Shown here one piece after another: positions 32,593 to 40,220 of a stretch of DNA of 64,000 nucleotides (its first letter is position 1; every line of letters begins with the position of its first letter). Both the position numbers and the translations under genes were made by a program. The notes under the pieces were generated by a model that had not been told where the DNA came from, did not search any database, and saw nothing but the letters and a program-made list of their open reading frames with translations. Origin of the DNA: an uncultured Bacteroidales bacterium (GTDB taxonomy: Bacteria; Bacteroidota; Bacteroidia; Bacteroidales; Paludibacteraceae); assembly GCA_900319035.1 (NCBI GenBank), contig ONMU01000005.1, positions 82,524-146,523 on the forward strand, given 5' to 3'.

Positions 32593-33348
32593 ATGTCCAA
32601 GCATCTAAAAACAACCATATTTTCAATTTTAACAAGCACCCTTTTCCAAGAGGTGCCTTCTCCTGCTGTTTCCAAGGTTCGAGCCCGTGGTGTTCGCTAT
32701 TTATACCCCATTGATGGCATCAATTACTACTGCGGAATGATGAATTCCCACCAAATAGGCCAAAAATACCGCAAACACATCATCGTCCGCCGTGTGCCGC
32801 GTTTTGGCGGCTTGCACCAACTCTATACCTACCATTTCCCCAAGACTTGGTCTGCAGCCTGCGTTGCGAATCGCGAACTCATCAAAACCGCCCAGAAACT
32901 CGCTCACGCCCTCGAACACGACTACTCTCAGGAAGGCATCGAATGGAGACTTCGTTTCTTCCATCATTATTTCCATGTAGTCAAAGGAGGCGCCAAACCG
33001 GAACCCGGTCTCAAGCCCTATACCCGTTTCTATCAATACGTCTACGTCTCCATCTACCGCGACCTAAAATCCGCCGTTACCGCCACCCAAGAAGCCTCCC
33101 TCACCCAACAATCCCTCGTAGCCGCCCCAAATGCCTCCGCTGAACAATCTTTGTTGAGTGCTCCGTGCGTCAGCGCGGAGTCCCCTTCGCCTATAACCAT
33201 TAGCCTTTCGCCCTCCGCCGAGCAGTCCCTCCCGACACCCGAGGACGTCTCCTTCGTGCCCATAGATCCCCGTCCTCTCCGTTCCCGCCGCATGTATCCC
33301 CTCAATGCCCTCATTCTCTCATCTTCTCGCCCCTCGTTAAAGACCTAA
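32593..33348 (+). CDS. protein of unknown function with a basic, aromatic N-terminal domain
   Basis: I do not recognise this 251-residue protein. Residues 1-160 are rich in Tyr, His, Arg and Lys (GINYYCGMMNSHQIGQKYR, RRVPRFGGLHQLYTYHFP, FFHHYFHVVKGG) and look folded and basic, perhaps nucleic-acid binding, which is only a guess from composition. Residues 165-251 are Pro/Ser/Ala rich with a repeated AEQSL motif and look disordered. There is no signal peptide. It is transcribed alone from its own promoter with a long leader, between two divergent core operons. Confidence 0.65.
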   Translation: MSKHLKTTIFSILTSTLFQEVPSPAVSKVRARGVRYLYPIDGINYYCGMMNSHQIGQKYRKHIIVRRVPRFGGLHQLYTYHFPKTWSAACVANRELIKTAQKLAHALEHDYSQEGIEWRLRFFHHYFHVVKGGAKPEPGLKPYTRFYQYVYVSIYRDLKSAVTATQEASLTQQSLVAAPNASAEQSLLSAPCVSAESPSPITISLSPSAEQSLPTPEDVSFVPIDPRPLRSRRMYPLNALILSSSRPSLKT

Positions 33349-33381
33349 ATTGTCAATAATTCTTATTTTTTAATTCTTTTT

Positions 33382-33413
33382 CTTGCATATATGCAAAATT
33401 TTTTGTACCTTTG
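33382..33413 (+). promoter_or_regulatory. promoter of the murF-alr gene
   Basis: CTTG at 33382-33385 and TACCTTTG at 33406-33413, spacing 20, with CATATATGCAAAA after the -33 box. Confidence 0.88.
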
Positions 33414-33447
33414 CAGCCGCAAAGGTTTTTGACCTTATTACACGAAT

Positions 33448-35400
33448 ATGAAACTATCGGAGATAAAACAAACAATCGGGACTGTTGCTACGGTGACGGG
33501 CGATGATGATGTGGAGATTCGCTACCTGCTGACGGATAGCAGACAGTTGAATGTACAAAGGGACGATGTACAATGTACAAAGAATAATGATGTACAAAGT
33601 ACAAAGAATAACGATGTACGAAGTACAAAGGCTGCACAGACCTTGTTCTTCGCACTTAAGACAGAGAAGAACGACGGGGCAAAGTATATACCGGAGTTGG
33701 AGAAGAAAGGCGTGCGGGCATTCGTGACCGGTGACGCTTTAGCGGCTTTGCAGCTCTTGGCGGCACATGTGCGTAGCCGGTTTAACGGAACGGTCATCGG
33801 TATCACCGGCTCGAACGGCAAGACCGTGGTGAAAGAATGGTTGTACCAACTCCTCAAAGAGGACTACACCATCATCCGTTCGCCTAAATCGTATAACTCG
33901 CAGATCGGCGTGCCGCTAAGCGTTTGGCAGTTAGCTGACGCTGACCGTCTTGCGGACTGTAAGACCGCTTCCAAGTCTGACTCAGACCGCTCCGCTGAAA
34001 GATCGGCTTCGCCTGAAAGACCTCTCTTGGCAATCTTCGAAGCCGGAATCTCGCAGCCCGGGGAGATGGAGAAACTGGAGCGGATCATTCGTCCGACGAT
34101 CGGCGTGATCACGTATATCGGTCATGAGCACGATGAGAACTTCGCTTCCTTGGACGCCAAACGGGCGGAGAAGATGAAGCTATTTGCGCATTCCAAGCAA
34201 GTGATTGAGGACCCGACGCATCAAAACGTGCGTACGTGTGCGGCGGTGATGCGTGCCTTGGGGTACGACGAAGAGACGATCTCAAACCGTATTCTGCATC
34301 AGACCCACGAGACGGTACTCAAAGTAAACCTCTCGGCGTTGGTGGAGAATGTGCGTTATTTCCGGTCGCTGCTTCGTCCGACGACCAAGCTGACCTGCAT
34401 GGTGAAGGCGTTCGCTTACGGTGCTGGTAGTGTGGATGTTAGCAAGGCGTTGCAGGCTTCGGGTTTGGTGGATTACTTAGCGGTAGCTGTAGCAGATGAA
34501 GGGGTAGAGTTACGCCGTGCAGGTATCACTTTGCCGATTATCATCATGGATCCCGAGGTAGCTGCGATGGATCTGATCTTGGAGAATAACCTCGAACCGA
34601 ACGTCTATAGCCATCAGTCGCTCAAGACGGTCATCGCGGCCGTGGAGTCGAAGGGCTTGGAGCACTACCCGATACATATTAAGATCGACTCGGGCATGCA
34701 CCGTCTGGGTTTTTACAAGGAAGACATCCCTTGGCTCATTGACCGCCTGACGCATCAGAAAGCCGTTTCTGTCCGTTCGGTCTTCTCGCATCTCGCCGGT
34801 TCGGACGAGGCGCAGTTTGACGATTTCACCCTCTCGCAGATCAAGTACTTCGATAGTTGCGCAGAGGAGCTGAAGAAAGGATTAAAAGATGAAGGGATCA
34901 TCAAACATATCTGCAACTCCGCCGGTATAGAGCGGTTTACGCAGTTCCAGTTCGACATGTGCCGGTTAGGCATCGGTCTGTACGGCTTCTCGTTCAACGG
35001 GGCGCAACTGAGGAATGTATGTTCGTTGGAGACGACGATCCTCTCCGTCAAGACCGTCAAGGCGGGTGAGACCATTGGTTACGGTCGTCATACGCGTCTG
35101 GAGGAAGACCGCGTGATAGCGGTGATACCTATCGGTTACGCGGACGGCTTCGACCGTCGGTTCTCGAACTACGGCGGCGAGGTCTATGTGCGCGGTAAAC
35201 GCTGTCCGGTGGTGGGCAACGTGTGCATGGATCAAGCGATGATCGATGTGACCGATGCGGACGCACGTCCCGGTGATCCGGTGGAGGTCTTCGGAGAACA
35301 TATGCCCTTACAGGAACTTGCCGACAAACTCGGAACAATCACATATGAAATACTAACATCTGTCTCACGCCGTGTCCAACGAATCTATTTCTACGAATAA
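33448..35400 (+). CDS. alr: MurF-Alr fusion with a truncated MurF part and intact alanine racemase
   Basis: In Bacteroidota one protein usually joins MurF (adds D-Ala-D-Ala to the UDP-MurNAc tripeptide) to alanine racemase, with about 820 residues. This one has 650. The Alr half (about 285-650) is complete: HETVLKVNLSALVENVRYF, the PLP lysine in MVKAFAYGAGS, and the Tyr of GYGRHTRL. The MurF half keeps the P-loop TGSNGKTVVKEW (about 118-129) and EAGISQPGEM, but after EKMKLFAHSKQVIED it jumps to HQNVRTCAAVMRALGYDEE and then straight into Alr, so most of the central and C-terminal ligase domains are missing. MurF activity is unlikely. Two repeat-derived inserts lie at about 35-62 and 164-191. 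It overlaps the ABC ATPase gene by 29 bases. Confidence 0.88.
   Translation: MKLSEIKQTIGTVATVTGDDDVEIRYLLTDSRQLNVQRDDVQCTKNNDVQSTKNNDVRSTKAAQTLFFALKTEKNDGAKYIPELEKKGVRAFVTGDALAALQLLAAHVRSRFNGTVIGITGSNGKTVVKEWLYQLLKEDYTIIRSPKSYNSQIGVPLSVWQLADADRLADCKTASKSDSDRSAERSASPERPLLAIFEAGISQPGEMEKLERIIRPTIGVITYIGHEHDENFASLDAKRAEKMKLFAHSKQVIEDPTHQNVRTCAAVMRALGYDEETISNRILHQTHETVLKVNLSALVENVRYFRSLLRPTTKLTCMVKAFAYGAGSVDVSKALQASGLVDYLAVAVADEGVELRRAGITLPIIIMDPEVAAMDLILENNLEPNVYSHQSLKTVIAAVESKGLEHYPIHIKIDSGMHRLGFYKEDIPWLIDRLTHQKAVSVRSVFSHLAGSDEAQFDDFTLSQIKYFDSCAEELKKGLKDEGIIKHICNSAGIERFTQFQFDMCRLGIGLYGFSFNGAQLRNVCSLETTILSVKTVKAGETIGYGRHTRLEEDRVIAVIPIGYADGFDRRFSNYGGEVYVRGKRCPVVGNVCMDQAMIDVTDADARPGDPVEVFGEHMPLQELADKLGTITYEILTSVSRRVQRIYFYE
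33549..33631. repeat. tandem repeat inside the murF-alr gene, units AATGTAC/AAAGAAT
   Basis: AATGTAC, AAAGGGA, CGATGTAC, AATGTAC, AAAGAAT, then AATGATGTAC, AAAGTAC, AAAGAAT and a third round. The peptide contains CTKNNDVQSTKNNDVRSTK. Confidence 0.88.
33936..34022. repeat. GACCGCT-TCCGCTGAAAG-type repeat inside the murF-alr gene
   Basis: Copies of AGACCGCT, CGCTGAAAGA and CGCCTGAAAGACC, related to the AGCGAAGCGGTC family read from the other strand. It encodes a Ser/Asp/Arg/Ala-rich insert ending SAERSASPERP. Confidence 0.7.
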
Positions 35401-36151
35401 ACTGACGATCGGGTATAAGCCTACCTCCGGCTCCTCCCTGAAGGGAAGAGAGGAAGTGGTGCAATCAAACCTCACGTTCTCGCTTCAACAAGGCGAGATG
35501 GTTTGTATGTTGGGCCCGAACGGTTGTGGCAAATCGACTTTGCTGCGAACCTTAGCAGGTCTGCAACCGGCGTTGGGAGGAGAGATTAAGCCTAACCCCG
35601 ACCCTTCCCTAAAAGGAAGGGAGGCTGCTAAGCAGATGGCTTTGGTCCTTACGGAACGGCTGTCGATGGATAACACCACCGTGCATGACGTAGTAGCGAT
35701 GGGTCGGTACCCTTATACTTCGTTTTTAGGCGGACTGACGGATGAGGACGAACGGATTATTGAGGAGTCCTTGGAGAAAGTGGGGTTTCAGAATTCAGAG
35801 GTGGCGAAGACGTTCTTCAACGCGCACTCGGATGGCGAGAAACAGCGGATCTTGATTGCGAAAGCCTTGGCGCAACAGACGCCTATCATCCTCTTGGATG
35901 AACCGACAGCGCATCTGGACCTGCCGCATCGTATATTGGTGCTTCGTCTGCTGAGACAGTTGGCACACGAGCAAGACAAGACGGTGCTCATCTCCACGCA
36001 TGAGTTGGACTTGGCTTTGGCGCTAAGTGACCGCATTCTGCTGATGACGCCCGGCAAAGGAGTGCAACTCGACACGGCGGAGAACCTCCGTAAGTCCGAC
36101 GCCTTCACACGGGCTTTCGGTATGGACATCTTTCATCCGCTTGGCGGATAG
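35372..36151 (+). CDS. ABC transporter ATP-binding protein of the iron-siderophore/cobalamin type
   Basis: The 259-residue ATPase has Walker A GPNGCGKST (about 49-57), a Q-loop-like ALVLTERLS, the family mark VVAMGRYPYTSFLGGLTDED, a signature of the form HSDGEKQR and Walker B IILLDEPTAHLD. This pattern fits FecE/BtuD/HmuV proteins that energise periplasmic import of siderophores, haem or B12. No permease or binding protein lies nearby. Two SLKGRE peptides (about 23-28 and 85-90) come from dispersed repeats in loops around Walker A. The start is a GTG within the end of murF-alr, and the C-terminus is written by a small palindrome. Confidence 0.88.
   Translation: MSNESISTNKLTIGYKPTSGSSLKGREEVVQSNLTFSLQQGEMVCMLGPNGCGKSTLLRTLAGLQPALGGEIKPNPDPSLKGREAAKQMALVLTERLSMDNTTVHDVVAMGRYPYTSFLGGLTDEDERIIEESLEKVGFQNSEVAKTFFNAHSDGEKQRILIAKALAQQTPIILLDEPTAHLDLPHRILVLRLLRQLAHEQDKTVLISTHELDLALALSDRILLMTPGKGVQLDTAENLRKSDAFTRAFGMDIFHPLGG
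35420..35453. repeat. CCTCCCTGAAGGGAAGAGAGG repeat inside the ABC ATPase gene
   Basis: An inverted repeat CTTCCCT-like pair that encodes SGSSLKGREE. Confidence 0.75.
35591..35625. repeat. CCTTCCCTAAAAGGAAGGGAGG repeat inside the ABC ATPase gene
   Basis: Second copy in the same gene, an almost perfect palindrome (CCTTCCC/GGAAGGG), encoding PNPDPSLKGREA. Confidence 0.8.
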
Positions 36152-36233
36152 AGGGGCATTGGTCCATGCAAGGGCTGTCGTTAGTCGTTAGTTGAAAACA
36201 AAAGATTATTTGAGGAAAATATAGATAGAAGAA

Positions 36234-38030
36234 ATGGAATCATTTGTATTGTGGGGATTTAGTGGTAACGCTTGGATCACGATCATCACGGTTTTCACGA
36301 TGTTTACCGTGCTGTTGTTTACCAAGCTGCGCTCGGATTTAGTTTTCTTAGGCGGCATAGCTGTCCTGTTTCTGACCGGAGTGCTGAATGCCAAAGAGGC
36401 GTTCTCCGGTTTCAGCAGCACGTCGGTTGTTGTGATCGGAGTGCTGTTTGTTGTGGTAGCGGGTCTGACCCATACCGGTGTGCTGCAATGGGTAGTGCAC
36501 AATCTGTTGGGGCAGCCGAAGTCGTACAAAGGTGCGGTGTTGAGGCTGATGTTACCGGTAGCGGCTCTCAGTTCGTTTCTGAGCAACACGACCGTGGTGG
36601 CGCTTTTTGTGAACATCGTTAAGATGTGGTCCAAGAAATTAGGTATCTCGCCTTCCAAACTGCTTATTCCGCTGAGTTACGCTTCGGGTATGGGAGGTGT
36701 CTGTACGCTGATCGGTACGCCGCCTAACCTAATCATCTCGGGGCTTTATGCAGACCGTACAGGCACGGCGATGAATGTCTTGGCAACCACTTTGCCCGGT
36801 CTCTTCTGTCTGGGCGTCGGGGTGATGAGTATCATCGTACTGCGCCGTCTGCTGCCTAACCGTGAGACACCGGAAGATGTGTTTGAAGAGACGTCGGAGT
36901 ATACGGTAGAGCTGATTGTGCCCTCTGCAAACCCCAATATCGGAAAAGGGGTTGCTGAATTGGGACTGAAAGATATTCATGGCGGTTCGCTCGTGGAGCT
37001 GGTTCGTGCGAATGAGGTGCTGTCACCGGTTGCCGATGACGAACTGCTCCAAGAAGGTGACCGCTTGGTCTTCGCCGGACAGATTGATGATATCTTCTAT
37101 CTCAAAGGTAACCTCGGTTTTAAGACCGCCGACCAAGCGCTGTTTACGATAAATCAGCAGGATAGTGACCGGCAGTTACGAACCGCTTATGTGGTTTTGA
37201 ATAGCGATCTGATTCATAAACGGATCTGCGAAACGACCTTTGAGAAAGATAATAACCTGACCGTCGTTGCGGTGGCTCGTTATGGTAAACGTCTTAAGAC
37301 TTCGCCGCGGGAAGTGAAACTACATGCCGGTGATTCCCTGCTTTTGGAGTGCTCGCCGAAACTGGACATCAACACGGAGAGCCTGAAATCGCAGCTCTAT
37401 TTCTACGACTCAGAGCAGGTACCGAACATCGGTCCGCAGACCCTTGTCTCCTCGGCGATTATGATAGCTATGGTGGTGCTCTCGTCGCTTAATATCCTGC
37501 CGCTGTTGAACTGCGCTTTCCTTGCTGCATTCGCGATGCTGATCTTCCGCTGCTGTACGCCGGAACAGGCGATGAAATCAATCAACTGGGAAATACTGAT
37601 GGTCTTTGCCGGTTCGGTAGTCTTGGGTGTTGCGATCGAAAAAACAGGTATCGCAGAATGGTTAGCGTACCGTACGCTCGATGTATGTGGCACGAATCCG
37701 ATTGTCGTGATGACGGCTATCTGTTTTATCGCTACTTTCATCACCGAGTTCATCTCCAACACCGCTGCCGGAGCTATGTTCTTCCCGATCATGTATGAGG
37801 CAGCGAACCATTTGGGCTACGAACCCTATCCGTTCCTGATCGCCCTGATGATCAGCGTCAGCAGCAGTTTCGCTACGCCGATCGGTTCACCAACCCATAT
37901 GTTGGTCTATGCGCCGGGAGGGTACCGGTTCAGCGATTTCTTGCGGATCGGTCTGCTGATGAATATCATCATCCTTGCCGCAAACATCCTGATTGTGAAT
38001 CTTCTTTATCCGTTAACACCAATTCACTAA
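36234..38030 (+). CDS. SLC13/DASS-family permease with two internal TrkA-C domains
   Basis: The 598-residue inner-membrane transporter has N- and C-terminal hydrophobic halves and a soluble centre (about 215-385) holding two RCK_C-like modules (LVELVRANEVLSPVADDELL and LTVVAVARYGKRL...LHAGDSLLLEC). The family signatures appear as SFLSNTTVVALFVNI, GTPPNLIISG, and later EFISNTAAGAMFFPI and ATPIGSPTHMLVY. Substrates in this family include sulfate and dicarboxylates; the sequence does not settle which. It lies 6 bases from the cation antiporter gene. Confidence 0.88.
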   Translation: MESFVLWGFSGNAWITIITVFTMFTVLLFTKLRSDLVFLGGIAVLFLTGVLNAKEAFSGFSSTSVVVIGVLFVVVAGLTHTGVLQWVVHNLLGQPKSYKGAVLRLMLPVAALSSFLSNTTVVALFVNIVKMWSKKLGISPSKLLIPLSYASGMGGVCTLIGTPPNLIISGLYADRTGTAMNVLATTLPGLFCLGVGVMSIIVLRRLLPNRETPEDVFEETSEYTVELIVPSANPNIGKGVAELGLKDIHGGSLVELVRANEVLSPVADDELLQEGDRLVFAGQIDDIFYLKGNLGFKTADQALFTINQQDSDRQLRTAYVVLNSDLIHKRICETTFEKDNNLTVVAVARYGKRLKTSPREVKLHAGDSLLLECSPKLDINTESLKSQLYFYDSEQVPNIGPQTLVSSAIMIAMVVLSSLNILPLLNCAFLAAFAMLIFRCCTPEQAMKSINWEILMVFAGSVVLGVAIEKTGIAEWLAYRTLDVCGTNPIVVMTAICFIATFITEFISNTAAGAMFFPIMYEAANHLGYEPYPFLIALMISVSSSFATPIGSPTHMLVYAPGGYRFSDFLRIGLLMNIIILAANILIVNLLYPLTPIH

Positions 38031-38036
38031 ATAGTT

Positions 38037-39395
38037 ATGGTACACGATTTGTACATTTTAATGATCACGGCAGGCATAGTGAGTCTGCTCTTTAAGCTGC
38101 TAAAGCAGCCGGTTGTATTGGGCTACATCGTAGCCGGAGTGTTGGTAGGACCGAACTTATTCGGAGAGAACCTTGTTAGTCACGAGAACGTGGAAGCGTG
38201 GGGTAACATCGGTGTGCTCTTCGTGCTCTTCTGTATCGGTCTGGAGTTCCGTCTCAAGAACCTGTTCTCGAGCGGTAAAGTGGCTGCCGTGGGTGCTGTC
38301 ACCATCATCGGAGGTATGTTGCTCTTGGGCTACGGTGTGGGACGATTCTCGCTGTTGGACAACATGAACTCGCTCTTCTTGGCAGCGATGCTCTGTATGT
38401 CCAGTACGACCATCGTCATGAAAGCGATTGACGAGGCAGGTCTGAGCAAAGCGCGCTTCGTCAAAGGTGCCACCAGTATCCTGATCATCGAGGATATAGT
38501 TGCGGTAGTGCTGTTGGTGCTGCTCTCCAGTATTGCGGTCAAGAACAGTTTCGAGGGAGCCGAGTTGCTCAACAAAGTGGGTGTCCTGGTCATCACCTTG
38601 GCGGTTTGGTTCGTAGTGGGTATTCTGATCATCCCGACCTTGCTTCGCAAAGTGCGTAATTACCTCAACGACGAGACGCTGATCATCTTGGCGTTGGGTC
38701 TCTGCTTAGGTATGGTACTGACGGCTGAGGAAGCAGGTTTCAGTAGCGCACTCGGTGCTTTCGTAATGGGTATGGTATTAGCCGAGACCTTGGAGGCGCA
38801 CCGTATTGAGAAACTCATGGCACCGCTCAAGAACGTCTTCGCTGCTATCTTCTTCGTTTCCGTGGGTATGATGATCAACCCCTCGTCGCTGGTTACCTAT
38901 TGGGATTCGATCCTCTTTGTTTCCCTCGTCATCATCGTGGGTATGATCGTCTTCGGAACCCTCGGATGCTGGTGGGGTGGTGAGACGATGAAAGATGCGA
39001 TGTCCACCGGTTTCTCGTTCGTGCAGATCGGTGAGTTCTCGTTCATCATCGCCGGACTCGGTAGCAATCTGGGCGTCACAGACCCTGTTATCTATCCGAT
39101 CATCGTAGCAGCCAGTGTGCTGACGACCTTCCTTACCCCGTATATCATGAAGGCTACGATACCGTGCTATGATTTCTTCTACAAACATGCGTCTGATAAA
39201 CTGCGTGCTAAGATCGACCAGCGTGAGAAAGATGTGGAAGCAGCTGAGAAAGCCGCTGCTTTGGCTACCGAGGAGCAAGGACCCTCTACCGCTGATAAGG
39301 TGCGTCATGCGGTTCGCAAGACCTATATTACCAAACACGTCGTGGATCTGTTTATCCGGAACATGACCGAAAATGATCAAAAACATGAAGACTAA
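38037..39395 (+). CDS. CPA2-family cation:proton antiporter (KefB-like)
   Basis: The 452-residue membrane protein matches monovalent cation/proton antiporter-2 proteins: KQPVVLGYIVAGVLVGPNL at the start, FCIGLEFRLKNL, SSTTIVMKAIDEAGL, SALGAFVMGMVLAET and FFVSVGMMINPSSL. About a dozen membrane helices are visible. It lacks the KTN nucleotide domain of KefB/C and ends in a short charged tail. It probably exchanges K+ or Na+ for protons next to the DASS permease. Confidence 0.9.
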   Translation: MVHDLYILMITAGIVSLLFKLLKQPVVLGYIVAGVLVGPNLFGENLVSHENVEAWGNIGVLFVLFCIGLEFRLKNLFSSGKVAAVGAVTIIGGMLLLGYGVGRFSLLDNMNSLFLAAMLCMSSTTIVMKAIDEAGLSKARFVKGATSILIIEDIVAVVLLVLLSSIAVKNSFEGAELLNKVGVLVITLAVWFVVGILIIPTLLRKVRNYLNDETLIILALGLCLGMVLTAEEAGFSSALGAFVMGMVLAETLEAHRIEKLMAPLKNVFAAIFFVSVGMMINPSSLVTYWDSILFVSLVIIVGMIVFGTLGCWWGGETMKDAMSTGFSFVQIGEFSFIIAGLGSNLGVTDPVIYPIIVAASVLTTFLTPYIMKATIPCYDFFYKHASDKLRAKIDQREKDVEAAEKAAALATEEQGPSTADKVRHAVRKTYITKHVVDLFIRNMTENDQKHED

Positions 39396-40212
39396 ACTTT
39401 GCCTTCTCGCCCTTTTCGTCCTTTCGCCTTTCGCTATGATGGTGGCGCAAGAGGATCATATAGTGGACGGAATGACATCGGTGGCTTCCATAGCCGGTGA
39501 AACGAAGACCGTTGGGGACAGCGTCAAAGCCGCTGCCCCTGAAGCGGTTATTCCGATGTGGAAACAGAAACTCTACTACGGCTATAATTTCGACATCTAT
39601 TTCCATCACGACTCCCGTTCGGACCGCAAGGAGAACGGATGGTCTATCGCCTTGAGTCCCGAGGTGGGCTGGAAACTGACCGAACGCATCCATCTGGGTC
39701 TGCGTCTGTCGGGTTCGTATGCCAATTCGGTCACTACGTACGACATGAATTTCATTGACACCACGTACTCAACCGACCTGCGTGTGCACCAAGGCGCATT
39801 CGAGATAGCACCTTATATGCGCTACCGGATGAAGACCATGTTCGATGGTAAGGTGGGTATATGGCTTGAGGCACGTGTGTTCACCGGTATGGAGTTCCCG
39901 CGTGTGACCGACGGAATCATTAACGGAACCGATTATGACGGCTTGAAACATAGTATCAACTATGGTTTTCAGATCTCTCCGGTGGTCACTTATAAGTTCA
40001 ATAAAAAGAGTACTTTTCAGATATTCTTCTCTATCCTCAGCCTTGGGTATAGCGGTATGACGTACTGCTACAGAGACCCGCTGACCGGAGAGCGATACAA
40101 GGAACATACACACGATGTGATCATCTTCTCGGGCAAACTGCGTAACATGCTTGCGAACCAGTTTACCCCGGGTCTGTACGGATTGCGTTTCGGTGTTCAG
40201 AAAAGTTTTTAA
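39385..40212 (+). CDS. outer-membrane beta-barrel-like protein
   Basis: The 275-residue protein begins with a signal peptide (MKTKLCLLALFVLSPFAMMVAQ) and then shows a series of amphipathic strands with girdle aromatics (KQKLYYGYNFDIYFHHD, GWKLTERIHLGLRLSGSY, STFQIFFSILSLGYSGMTY), ending in a final Phe as outer-membrane barrels do. I favour the ATG at 39385 over 39373; either start overlaps the antiporter gene. It directly precedes the TamB-Omp85 fusion, so it could be a substrate or partner of that system. Function unknown. Confidence 0.75.
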   Translation: MKTKLCLLALFVLSPFAMMVAQEDHIVDGMTSVASIAGETKTVGDSVKAAAPEAVIPMWKQKLYYGYNFDIYFHHDSRSDRKENGWSIALSPEVGWKLTERIHLGLRLSGSYANSVTTYDMNFIDTTYSTDLRVHQGAFEIAPYMRYRMKTMFDGKVGIWLEARVFTGMEFPRVTDGIINGTDYDGLKHSINYGFQISPVVTYKFNKKSTFQIFFSILSLGYSGMTYCYRDPLTGERYKEHTHDVIIFSGKLRNMLANQFTPGLYGLRFGVQKSF

Positions 40213-40220
40213 GACCATCA

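Noticed and set aside
35372-36151. ABC ATPase as a pseudogene because of repeat inserts and an altered signature
   Set aside because: Walker A, Walker B and the SDGE signature are intact, and SDGE occurs in Bacteroidota members of this family.
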